Positions 22,938 through 32,664 of a DNA stretch of 64,000 nucleotides are shown piece by piece; position 1 is the first letter of the stretch; every line of letters begins with the position of its first letter. The position numbers were made by a program, and so were the translations under genes. Source of the DNA: Onchidella celtica (taxonomy: Eukaryota > Mollusca > Gastropoda > Systellommatophora > Onchidiidae); contig OZ007582.1 of assembly GCA_963931925.1 (NCBI GenBank), positions 34,609,969-34,673,968 on the forward strand. Reading direction: 5' to 3'. The notes below the pieces were generated by a model, which was not told where the DNA came from, did no database searches, and saw only the letters and a list, made by a program, of their open reading frames with translations.

Positions 22938-24059
22938 TTAGACCTGCCCATTTTTGCAGCATCTACAGAATATTACACGTAATTTTTCATATAAACTATA
23001 TCGGAAATTTGGTGAACAGAGGAAATATAAGTAACAGTTGACTGAATGTGTTAGATTGATGAGAAAAATACTTAGTTTGATCGCTACTTCAACCTGGGCC
23101 TCTGCGTATGCATCCTTGGAGGGGTTCAGAATTGTGTAGAACATTAATAAACTGGTCGGTATCGTTAGACACAGGAAGCTTATCGCAGCTGCTGTCATCA
23201 TAGTTGTCAGGCTGTGCTCAATTCTGTCCCTGCCCTGCACGGTCAAACCCATAACTTGCCGCTGCTGCCTCACATGGATCAAAGTTCGAACAGTGAGAAA
23301 CGCACACGCAGATACTAGGATGAATGGTATGAAGGAATTCAAACAATTAAACAGAATGGTCCACGCTAAGTTAAGGTATTCGAATTCTATCGTGACTATA
23401 CCATAAACAAGCAATACAGCAATGAGGAGGGCGATACCAGTAACCTTTGCTCGTCTCAGAGTGAAAACTCTATTTTTGTAGAAAGGAAAACGCACTGCAC
23501 ATAATCTCTCTGCACAGATAAATACCAACATCCAGTTGGGATATAAACAGCTGAACTGATACAGATTTGTAAACCAGAAATGTGTATCAAGGCTCACGTA
23601 AAAACGCTGACCTGTGTCAATAGATATCATGATTTGTACTATGCTCTTGATGACCAGCACTGCCAGATCACCTATTGTCATGAGAATGAGATGGACAGTG
23701 GCCGGTGACACTGACATTGACCATACTGTCAGCAAAGCGGCCTCATTTCCAAGAATGCCCAAGGCCAGAGAAATAGGCAGAAAGACGTCATTAATGATGT
23801 CCTGCACAGTGCGCAGGTTTTGTATGGCCCTCTCCGTCGCCTCGTCCAGGACCGCATGACTACAGTTTATCTCACTACTCAGATCTGTTTCATTACATAA
23901 CCTCGTGAAATTGAACTCTAAAGAGTTACCACTGTCAGAAGATGCTGTTGATGTACTCCACAATGCTGAGGTCACCATGCCGGGTAGAGGGAACTCTAAG
24001 CACTGACCTGCCGCCTTACTCAATGGAACAAGTATCTGAAAATATAAAATGAGAGACAA
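22938..24059 (-). CDS. Rhodopsin-family (class A) GPCR, orphan/peptide-receptor-like
   Basis: 373 codons with seven hydrophobic segments at roughly 88-113, 119-146, 166-192, 204-226, 230-262, 286-312 and 328-352. The extracellular N-terminus has N-glycosylation sites at Asn50, Asn56 and Asn65. Family marks are GILGN in TM1 (Asn104), Asp131 in TM2, AERLCAVRFP after TM3 (DRY variant ERL, Arg185), Pro301 in TM6 and NCYLY in TM7 in place of NPxxY. FCRCCK near the C-terminus may be palmitoylated. The usual TM6 Trp is absent (FLCLTIP). A strong acceptor (tattttcag) ends at about 24037, eight codons after the first ATG, so the true N-terminus may come from an upstream exon. It resembles FMRFamide-like and other lophotrochozoan orphan receptors; the ligand is unknown. 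Confidence 0.85.
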   Translation of the reverse strand: MSLILYFQILVPLSKAAGQCLEFPLPGMVTSALWSTSTASSDSGNSLEFNFTRLCNETDLSSEINCSHAVLDEATERAIQNLRTVQDIINDVFLPISLALGILGNEAALLTVWSMSVSPATVHLILMTIGDLAVLVIKSIVQIMISIDTGQRFYVSLDTHFWFTNLYQFSCLYPNWMLVFICAERLCAVRFPFYKNRVFTLRRAKVTGIALLIAVLLVYGIVTIEFEYLNLAWTILFNCLNSFIPFILVSACAFLTVRTLIHVRQQRQVMGLTVQGRDRIEHSLTTMMTAAAISFLCLTIPTSLLMFYTILNPSKDAYAEAQVEVAIKLSIFLINLTHSVNCYLYFLCSPNFRYSLYEKLRVIFCRCCKNGQV

Positions 24060-24198
24060 TCAGCTTTACTATTAAAAATTTGATTAAATAACGCAGCTCG
24101 TTATAATTGTAAGAATACTAGACATGTTGTCTTTTTAACTTGAGCTGTTTAGTGGAGCGATATAGTGGCCTTTGCGAAAGCTTTTTCCATATGGAAGC

Positions 24199-24592
24199 GC
24201 ATATCCGTACAACGCACACAATTCGATGACGTAGAACACACACCGGAATACTATATTACTGACCGCGTTAATTTGCATAGTTTTTAAAAATATGAATCGG
24301 CTTAGTAGCAAAACAATCCGACTTCTGCTCGGAGACTGCGTGATCTGCGCTAAGCCTAATAATGATATATACTTGAGTGTACGTCGATCACCAATGGCTA
24401 CCCCAACCCCTTTTCGCCTGATTAGTCAATCTGACTACTGCCCATTGATACAAACTGACTCGACCCTCACGCCCGCAGGACCATCTGACTATTCCATGTG
24501 TTGTCACTTTAAATTCGTGAACACCATACCAAGTTTTGTTTCAGCAAACCTTCACCAGTCGCGCATTTGGTAAACACGTTGTACGGATATGC
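24199..24592. repeat. 16-bp inverted repeats 362 bp apart
   Basis: GCATATCCGTACAACG at 24199-24214 is the exact reverse complement of 24577-24592. It could bound a small element. No target duplication was identified. Confidence 0.5.
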
Positions 24593-24689
24593 ACTGTATA
24601 TATCCATACAACATGTTGTGCGGATATACACTTCCTTCTCATATACAATCTCTCAATAAATAAGAAATGAGAACAATTTAAAATCAAGT

Positions 24690-24800
24690 AGGCTACATTG
24701 CACACCCATATTACACACACACACATTACACACCCACATTGCACACCCACATTACACAGCCACATTATCACACACACATTACACACTCACATTGCATACA
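24690..24800. repeat. CA-rich minisatellite
   Basis: Irregular ACACCCACATTGC/ACACACATTAC units just past the LINE 3' region; perhaps its expanded tail. Confidence 0.6.
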
Positions 24801-24944
24801 TACATTATAATAGTTCGTCCATCAGGTATGATGATGACCTTAACAACACCAGAGGAATAAAGAACAGAAATTGTTGAGAATTTCAACACATGGACAATAA
24901 AGAGAACTAAAGGACACAGAGGACAGAATGGAAAGACTGTTCTT

Positions 24945-25631
24945 TCATGACTTATGGCTTCTCATGTGACTGATAAGTCCTATTTTTGCCCTGCAGACCC
25001 TTCCGCATAAATGACAAGAGTGCTCCGTTGGTTCAGTACCACTGGGCCTTTTCTTGCGCCGTTCTCTTTTTTTGATAGCCTGCTGGACTCTGTCAGCTTC
25101 CCATGCTTTGCTGCCTCTGGTAAGGGCCGCCCTCCAATTTGCACGATCAAGCGAGAGCTTTTCCCACTCACTCACATCAATGGCAAAGGCCTTCAGTGAT
25201 TGCTTGAGAGTGTCTTTGTAACGTCTCTTTGGGGCCCCAACATTCCTCGTTCCATTGGAGAGCTCAGAGAAGAAGATTTGCTTAGGGAGTCTGGAGTCGG
25301 GCATTCTGACAACATGTCCTGCCCAACGTAGCTGAATTTTTTTCAGGTGGCAGAAGATGCTCAATTCCTTGGCACGATTGAGGACCTCAGTGTCTGGAAT
25401 TTTATCCTGCCATTTGATCCTTAGGATCTTTCTAAGGCAGGCCAGATGAAAGTGATTTAGCTTTCTGGCATGCGATTGGTACACTGTCCAGGTTTCAGCC
25501 CCATAGAGTAGGGTGGGAAGGACCACAGCATTGTACACTTTCAGCTTAGTGTCTGTGCGAATGCCGGCAACATCCCATACTCTCTTTCGAAGCCTGCCAA
25601 ATGCAGAGCTGGCTTTGCTGATTCTTGAGAG
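24945..25631 (-). pseudogene. LINE ORF2, C-terminal half with C2H2 finger
   Basis: Continuation of the RT frame after the insertion: KASSAFGRLRKRVWD, YNAVVLPTLLYGAETWT, LRKILRIKWQDKIPD, LRWAGHVVRMPDSRLPKQIF and WEKLSLDRANWR. It ends in a C2H2 finger, CHLCGRVCRAKIGLISHMRS then HKS-stop. This C-terminal finger is common in animal LINEs of this type. It is uninterrupted to the stop. Confidence 0.9.
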
Positions 25632-26588
25632 TGTCACAAATCCCAGACTGGGAGATGTAATAAGTATGACAGGACAACAATCACGAACAAACAAGTTTAA
25701 CACTTAACAGAACAACCCATCAGACTCACACATTTATTAAACATAATTATACATATAATAGCGCAATTACATACATTATATTATTGAAATGCACTGCCGT
25801 ACAACGGCCTTATTCTCACACACACTCTCCCTCGGATCCACAATCCGGTAGTTACTCCTAAAGGCACTTCGGCCTCAGCCTCTCCCCTCAGGGTCTTAAT
25901 AGCACATTAATAATTTACTGGCACCGCAGTCTCTCAATATCACCTTCCTATTGTCATACACCTTAGCATTCCCCTCGCACCTCAGCAGGGCAATAACACA
26001 TTATTATTTCCATAGCCATCAACATGGCAACAACAGAGTATCAGTTCACTAGCCTATCAACATGGCAACAACATAGTATCAGTTCACTAGCCTATCAACA
26101 TGGCAACAATATAGTATCTCATTCACTCTCATATCTACGTCCCTGTCCGTGGCCTGACTGCCACGACTTTATGTGCCTCTACTGTCCTACACCGACAGCC
26201 TCACTTCTGGCCTATGTGTGGCCTCCGGCCCTATGCTGGCCTATCCCCTGTGCTCACCGAGGTGGCTCTGCGGCCCGTCCCCGACACCAGTCATTACTGG
26301 AAAGACTCTCACTAGTCTTCTCGACTGCTTCCCTTATGTCCGCCTGATGGGCTCTTATTCACAGGTCCGCTCCGTAGGGCCTTCTAACTTGCAGTGATAG
26401 TGATACAGCGCTTTCGCCTCATTCAGACTTCCACACCACTCATACACGCACGCTTTTCCCACTTGTCTGCATGAGTTATTTTTACTCTTCCCCTTTCACG
26501 TCTTTTCCTATCCGTCTGTCGTGAGCTCTTCTTATTCTACACCCGCTCTGTAGCAATCCCCTTAATTGCACTCACTCCACTCGTGACA
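25632..26588 (-). repeat. 3' LTR of element 1
   Basis: 957 bp, nearly identical to the 5' LTR. The intronless junction is at 26287/26288. Confidence 0.95.
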
Positions 26589-26615
26589 TCATCCCCCACC
26601 CCAAAAAAATTAATG
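26589..26615 (-). promoter_or_regulatory. Polypurine tract of element 1
   Basis: GGGGTGGGGGATGA on the minus strand, preceded by a T run and directly adjoining the 3' LTR. Confidence 0.8.
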
Positions 26616-26939
26616 CAATTAATTTCAAATCGCATCAAGATGACTGTCAACGAGTGAGCGTGAGCAATACCTACACTAGAAAAAATGACCTAGCAGTTCC
26701 CCTATATAATACCGAAATCAGGGGAAAATATGGGGATCAATATGGCCTGCAATATGCATATATGTGTCACATCATGAATAGCTAACTGATCACAATACTT
26801 AATACAGAATCAAAAACCACTCAACCTATCAACCATTCTTAATATCATATTTATAGTGTCAACATTTTAAAGTCGACTCATTCGCACAGATCCTGTCAAT
26901 GTTCCTGTCCTCCGATGTATAAGCTCCTGAAATCTTCCC

Positions 26940-29432
26940 CTAGGCTCGACTAAGGTAGTCGGCGATATGATTGCTGGTTCCTGGAATTGCTTGAATAACG
27001 AAGGTATACGGCTGCAAAGCCAATGCCCATCTAGACAAGCGTGGGCTGGACGAACGATTCTTCGACAAAAATGTCAGTGGCTTGTGGTCTGTCTGGATAC
27101 AAAATTCTCGTCCCATGAGATAACGTCCTAGTTTCTGGACGGACCAGACAATGGCAAGACACTCACGCTCTATCACAGAATACTTTCTTTCTCTCTGCAA
27201 TAACTTCCTACTGACATAACATACAGGATGGAGACATTCGTTCTTCTCCTGTAGAAGACAAGCGCCGACACCAGAGTCCGACGCATCCGTTCTGAGGATA
27301 AAATTAGATCGAAAATCGGGTAATATCAAAATGGGTGACGATGATAATGCTGTCACCAAATTATCAAATGATGTCTGACATTCAGACGTCCACTGGACCT
27401 TATCGGGTTGTCCCTTCTTAGTAAGGTCAGTAAGAGAAGATGACAAGGAGGAAAAATTTGGAATGAACTTTCTGTAATAATTTAAAATTCCCACTAAGCT
27501 TCTGACTTGTTTCTTTGTTTTAGGGATTTGCAACCCTACTAACTTGTCAATTTTTGTTTCTTCAGGTCTCTGAACACCTCTACCCACAATATGTCCTAAG
27601 AATATTATCTCTGGACATGCCAAATCCATCTTTGCGGGTTTAGCAGTTAACCCAAAATGACGTAATCGTTGAAAAATTACTGTTAGTGTCTGAATATGAT
27701 CAGACCATGTCGATGTATGGCATGCTATATCATCAAAGAATGACACGACATTAGGTATGTCCTTCAACACCAATCTCATTAATCGTGCAAACGTCGCTGG
27801 CGCGTTTACCAACCCAAATGGCATGACCTTAAATTGGAATAATCCAATGGGCGTTTGGAACGCCGTGTATTGTTTAGACTCCTCAGTAAGCGGGATTTCC
27901 CAATACCCTTTCGTCAAATCTATCTTGGAAAACCACGTGGACCCGGCCAATGAAGCTATTAACTCCTCCTGAAGCGGAATAGGCTCTCTATCGCCTACCG
28001 TAATAGTGTTCAATCTTCGAAAATCAATACAGAACCGCACCGATCCATCAAGTTTTTTCACGAGGACGATGGGTGATGAATACGGCGATGTTGATGGTTC
28101 TATCACATCTAACTTCAACATTGACTCAACTTCCTTTATGACTCTATCTCTCGAAGAAAAAGGCAACGGATACGGTCTAAGAAATACTGGCTTATCCGAA
28201 GTCAACTTTATTTGGTGCTGGATCACCGTAGTGCGACCCGGCAAATCTGTAACAACATCCGGAAATGACGCTAACAGGGTCTCAAGTTCCCTACTCCTTG
28301 AACTCGTAAGGTCAGGGTTAATTTTAACGTCCCTGTAACCTTGTGTCGCAGTTAACTCCGGCAATTGAATTTGTAACTCTTCCTGCGCCTCGGTGTCGCT
28401 TACGTCACAGTCCAACTGGTCTACGACCCCCGTACAAGCAATAGAGAAGACAGTCTCCTCTGGTCTTGTCTGTGCACACAGATACTGTGGTCTCTCATAA
28501 AATCTCTGTAGCATATTAACATGGAAAACCTTACTCGCTCCATCAATGTGGATAGCGTAATCTACCTTTGAAACAACTCGCTCAATAACATAAGGGCCTT
28601 TCCATGTCATCAATAACTTATTATGGTCCGTAGGTAACAACAACAGAACCTTGTCTCCTGGCTTAAAAATTCTCAGTTTGGAACCTCTATCTTTATAGTC
28701 TTTTGCTCTTTTCGAAGCGATACCAGAAGCTTCTTCCGCTATAGTGCGCGCTGAAGATAGTCTTTCTCTTAAATCAACAAGGTACTGAAACACCGAAATC
28801 TGCTCATCGTCTCCCGATGATGGCGACGTCATCATGTCCCGAAGAACATCAGTTGGGCCCCTAGGACTACGACCGTACATCATTTCGAACGGCGAGAATC
28901 CCGTTGACTCCTGCCGTACCTCTCTGTACGCGAATAGCACTGCAGGGATATATCTATCCCAATCTTTAGGGCGATCAGCAGCTACCTTACGCAGCATCGA
29001 CTTTAACGTCGAGTTCAATCTCTCGCACATGCCATTAGCCTGCGGATGATAAGGGGTGGTAGTGATGGGTTGTATGCTGAATAAGCGGAACAATTCCTTC
29101 ATCATCTGCGACGTAAATTGCGCGCCCCTATCAGACAGAATTTGCTCTGGTATTCCTACCCTAGCGAAAATTGCAAACAACGCTTCCGCGACTGCCTCAG
29201 ACGTTATGGTCCGCAGAGGAACCACCTCTGGCCATCTCGTAGCATTGCATATGACCGTTAAGAAAAATCGATTCCCCCTATCGGTCGCTGGGTGAATGGG
29301 GCCAACAAGGTCTATCGAGACCTTTTTAAACGGTTCCGAGACCGTGGGGATCTCCTGAAGAGGAGCCTGGGGTGTACGACCCTTATGCGTCGTCTTTTGG
29401 CACGCACTGCACGTCTTACAATAGACCTGCAC
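26940..29432 (-). CDS. Element 1 integrase-reverse transcriptase-RNase H frame
   Basis: 830 codons in the frame downstream of the shift; the apparent start at 29432 is arbitrary. In order: CKTCSACQ (Cys pair of the integrase zinc domain); DDE core with Asp41 (SIDLVGP), Asp101 (LSDRGAQF) and Glu137 (NGMCERLN), D-E spacing 35; a GPY module (WKGPYVIERV) near 278; RT with KIDLTKGYWEIP (Asp505), MPFGLVNAPATF and VSFFDDIA (Asp567-568); RNase H with RTDAS (Asp716), IERE and QTDHKPL (Asp782). Integrase thus precedes RT, the reverse of ordinary Ty3/gypsy, as in Gmr1-type elements. It ends YLSRA-stop, where element 2 reads on for 25 codons. Confidence 0.93.
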   Translation of the reverse strand: MQVYCKTCSACQKTTHKGRTPQAPLQEIPTVSEPFKKVSIDLVGPIHPATDRGNRFFLTVICNATRWPEVVPLRTITSEAVAEALFAIFARVGIPEQILSDRGAQFTSQMMKELFRLFSIQPITTTPYHPQANGMCERLNSTLKSMLRKVAADRPKDWDRYIPAVLFAYREVRQESTGFSPFEMMYGRSPRGPTDVLRDMMTSPSSGDDEQISVFQYLVDLRERLSSARTIAEEASGIASKRAKDYKDRGSKLRIFKPGDKVLLLLPTDHNKLLMTWKGPYVIERVVSKVDYAIHIDGASKVFHVNMLQRFYERPQYLCAQTRPEETVFSIACTGVVDQLDCDVSDTEAQEELQIQLPELTATQGYRDVKINPDLTSSRSRELETLLASFPDVVTDLPGRTTVIQHQIKLTSDKPVFLRPYPLPFSSRDRVIKEVESMLKLDVIEPSTSPYSSPIVLVKKLDGSVRFCIDFRRLNTITVGDREPIPLQEELIASLAGSTWFSKIDLTKGYWEIPLTEESKQYTAFQTPIGLFQFKVMPFGLVNAPATFARLMRLVLKDIPNVVSFFDDIACHTSTWSDHIQTLTVIFQRLRHFGLTAKPAKMDLACPEIIFLGHIVGRGVQRPEETKIDKLVGLQIPKTKKQVRSLVGILNYYRKFIPNFSSLSSSLTDLTKKGQPDKVQWTSECQTSFDNLVTALSSSPILILPDFRSNFILRTDASDSGVGACLLQEKNECLHPVCYVSRKLLQRERKYSVIERECLAIVWSVQKLGRYLMGREFCIQTDHKPLTFLSKNRSSSPRLSRWALALQPYTFVIQAIPGTSNHIADYLSRA

Positions 29433-31728
29433 ATCTCTGTGGATCGATGGCCAGCAAAAAATTTTTAAGAACCCTTTCTTTGGTTCTAGCTATCCCCATA
29501 TGACCCGCTAATGGGACATCATGTGCCAAATGCAATACTGTTGCGATCAGCAACGCTGGCACAACGACCTGCTTTAAAATGGAGGACACCGTTACATACT
29601 TACGGAATAGAATGCCCGCCTGAACAAAAAAGGAGGACGACCCGTTCTTATATCTCCTCGTTTTCTCGGTTCGCGCTTCCCCAAAGCATGGGTTTAATGA
29701 TGGGTCCTCCCTTTGTAATCTCGCCAAGCGCTCTGGCGTGATATCTAGGTTGACCGCTGGCGTAGCCAAAGGTCTAATCTTATCTTTATCAGCTACCCGT
29801 CGACGTGTCTCGACCGCGGCGCAAAAGTCAATACCCTTTGCTTGCGACCATGCTTGCACGTTCTCATCGGAAGGGGAAACTACCCGTGATACATTCCCAA
29901 TGATGAGCTGGGCGCCTGGAAAACAACCAACGACTGCTTCGACTTCCCCGCTAAGGAAAGGTGTATCTATCATTATTCTTGCCATGGGTAATTTCTCAAT
30001 GGCCCCCGAAAATTGGATGCATGGGACAGTCTCACCTGTAAGCTGTGAATCCCGAATGCAATCCCTATGCACTCCCACAACGGTAGATCCTGTATCTCGT
30101 AAAACCGAGACCGGTTCGTCCCCAACAAACCCCGGATAAACCCTAAGACCACCTCCTGTATGACATGAATTTATAACGGGGATCTTTCTCCCACAAGGTA
30201 AAACACCGGAAGATAATAACTTCTCACAACTGGGACACTTAGAATACTGTCCGCCTCCGTTGTCCGATGTAACACACGCAGCCGCATGATGAAATTTATT
30301 TGGGGAACATGGACTGGAGCTACTGTCCACGTTCGCCGCTATCCTACCTGCAGGGCAGTTCACGCTGATGTGATCTGCTCTTCCGCAGTTCCAACACTTC
30401 GCGGCCCTACACTCGCGCGAAAAGTGACCCACGCGTCCGCAAGTCCAACACTCCGCTCCCTGTGCTGCCCTAGGCCTGGGTCCCCGTGACCCCTCGCGAC
30501 CGGAACTAGAGTCCCTATGCCGTCGGTCATCGGCAAAGGTCACTACTCGCCCCCGGCCATTACCGCGACCTAGCCCTCCTGCTCGGTCAAACTTACCGGA
30601 TCCATATGCCGGTGATTGGTGATAGCCCCTATGCTGCCCCTGGGCTTGCCCACTATAGGCATCACGCTGACGCGACCTGTCCCCAAGTCCTGCCGGCGAC
30701 CCCTCGACAACGGCGACGTACCCAGCATCTTGGACGTACGCCCTGGCGACTGGTTTGGACGGATGCGCCGTACGGTATGCCTCCGCCAACTTAGACGCCT
30801 CCTGCACCGTCGCGGGTTCGTTCTCTTTCAGGAAAGCCACCAGATCTTTGTGGCACGACGCGTACAGCTGGTCACGGATCATTAAGTCTTTCAGTTTAGC
30901 AAAATCCGTGCCCACATGCGCCAAGTCTACCCAGTTCGCGAAATACTCCGTTAGTCTCGCGACGAAGGCAGCAAAGTCCTCCCTGGTATCTGCACGTGCC
31001 CGCCTAAACTGCTCCCGGAAATATTCCTCGGTACGCGCAAATCGGCGAAGCAGCAAAGCCTTCAGCTTATCGTAGTCTTGCACGTCTTCGCGCTGTAGCT
31101 CTTTAAAGTAGGTTAACGCTCGCCCCTGCAATAGCGATGCCAGGTACGTGGCCCATAATTCCTTATTTTCCCCCCATTGCAATTGTGCGTTCAGTTCGAA
31201 CCTGTAAAGGAAGGCGTCTATGTCGTCCTTCCGGTCGTCGAACGTAGGGAGCTTAATCCTAACGCCACCTTTATTGGGTACCTGCCGCTCAACTGTTTCT
31301 GTTGGCGCACTCTTTTTGATTTCCAACTCCGCTATTCTTACTCGCGCGTCTGTCTCCCGCTCTTGAGCTTCTATCTCCTTTAACCTTATCTCCTGCTCCC
31401 GTTCTTGAGCTTCTATCTCCTTTAACTTAAGCTCCCTCTCCTGAGCCTGTCTCTCCTGTTGCTGATGCAACTCCTTTAACTTAAACTCCCTTTCCTCTTC
31501 CCTATCCTTAGCCTCTCTTTCCTGTTGCTTAAACTCCCTTTCCTGCTGCTGAGCCTTAGCCTCTCTTTCCTCTTCTCTCTGTCGCTCTTGAGCCTCTTTT
31601 TCTCGCTCTCTATCCTTAGCACGCTCATCGCGCAAATCCGCTTGCTGTTCTTTAATCCAGCCGCGTAGCTCTTCTCCCTCAAGGCCAAGTTCCTTACCCA
31701 ACTTCATTAGTTGTTGGAGTTCCGCCAT
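29416..31728 (-). CDS. Element 1 gag-protease polyprotein with integrase zinc-domain start
   Basis: 770 codons from ATG at 31728. Residues about 20-150 form a highly charged coiled coil of Glu/Lys/Arg/Gln repeats. It is followed by a capsid-like region (LPTFDDRKDDIDAFLYRFEL, RALTYFKELQ) and two CCHC zinc knuckles, CWTCGRVGHFSREC and CWNCGRADHISVNC. The aspartic protease motif is LRDTGSTVVGV. The frame then enters the integrase HHCC domain (LAHDVPLAGHMG) and stops after a 1-nt insertion relative to element 2, between the His and Cys pairs. Retroelement capsid, RNA-binding and protease functions act in cytoplasmic particles. Confidence 0.9.
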   Translation of the reverse strand: MAELQQLMKLGKELGLEGEELRGWIKEQQADLRDERAKDREREKEAQERQREEEREAKAQQQEREFKQQEREAKDREEEREFKLKELHQQQERQAQERELKLKEIEAQEREQEIRLKEIEAQERETDARVRIAELEIKKSAPTETVERQVPNKGGVRIKLPTFDDRKDDIDAFLYRFELNAQLQWGENKELWATYLASLLQGRALTYFKELQREDVQDYDKLKALLLRRFARTEEYFREQFRRARADTREDFAAFVARLTEYFANWVDLAHVGTDFAKLKDLMIRDQLYASCHKDLVAFLKENEPATVQEASKLAEAYRTAHPSKPVARAYVQDAGYVAVVEGSPAGLGDRSRQRDAYSGQAQGQHRGYHQSPAYGSGKFDRAGGLGRGNGRGRVVTFADDRRHRDSSSGREGSRGPRPRAAQGAECWTCGRVGHFSRECRAAKCWNCGRADHISVNCPAGRIAANVDSSSSPCSPNKFHHAAACVTSDNGGGQYSKCPSCEKLLSSGVLPCGRKIPVINSCHTGGGLRVYPGFVGDEPVSVLRDTGSTVVGVHRDCIRDSQLTGETVPCIQFSGAIEKLPMARIMIDTPFLSGEVEAVVGCFPGAQLIIGNVSRVVSPSDENVQAWSQAKGIDFCAAVETRRRVADKDKIRPLATPAVNLDITPERLARLQREDPSLNPCFGEARTEKTRRYKNGSSSFFVQAGILFRKYVTVSSILKQVVVPALLIATVLHLAHDVPLAGHMGIARTKERVLKNFLLAIDPQRCAGLL

Positions 31729-32650
31729 TTCACAGATTTATGGTTATGGTATCTATTATAAGACGACCAACCTGTCGGTATGATCACTAACGATACGACC
31801 AGAGACCTGAGATCACACCAGATATAACAATACCCAGTTGTCTCAAATACAATTCAGAAATTTACCTTTACAGCCCAACTAATTCTATATCTATAAAATG
31901 TATGCACTACTAATTATAAAAGAAAATAGAAACGACAAGAATGAAGAAATATAGTAGAAGGACCACAAGTACGTCAAGGACAACGAACCCGACTAGGACA
32001 AAGCTTCTACAAAAAAAAACTATAATGGAAAAAAATGCAACCTAACTACGCCGATTATACTACACGGTACGAACAAGAACAGAGTCTGAAAAAAAAGAAC
32101 GTATCTACAGAAAGGTAGAAGAGGGACAAGAGAAACGTTTTCCTAAAACAACGAGGAAGATAGAACGCTACAATCTAAACAAAAATACAGGTCCCTACAG
32201 AACTGTTCGCTGTGATGAACGAAGTTCCAAATTTAGCCCACCTCCCGAAGAGGACAAACTACGCTCACCACAGCAAACCCGCGCCACCGCCCGTATAACC
32301 TATAACGACAACAAAAACAGCAAAAACAGGGAAAAAGACAGATTAAAGGAACAGCCCAAAATCCAGGGCACAAAAATTTTGACTTTTACTTAACTTTCAA
32401 ATTTTGAGTTTAACTCCTCCCCTTAATCGGAACTCTGGCCGCTTGACTCCTCAGGCTGGCACACACACTCTGCAGAAATTTAAGTACACATTAATACATA
32501 TTCGTCAAAATACATAAATCATATCATCATGAAATTTCCATTCATTCAACGAACAAAGACAGCACAACTTCCTACCACAAGATAAGTACTACGTGGACAA
32601 AGACTAAAGTAACAAATGCCCACTAACTACTAACTAAATATTACGAAATT

Positions 32651-32663
32651 GGACGAGCCCCCA
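32651..32663 (-). promoter_or_regulatory. Primer binding site, tRNA-Pro type
   Basis: TGGGGGCTCGTCC on the minus strand, one base inside the 5' LTR. It complements the 3' end of tRNA-Pro as in many retroelements. Confidence 0.85.
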
Positions 32664-32664
32664 G

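Noticed and set aside
27757-28338. Antisense open frames within the pol genes
   Set aside because: Shadows of the intact RT and integrase frames on the opposite strand; the same shadows recur in element 2.
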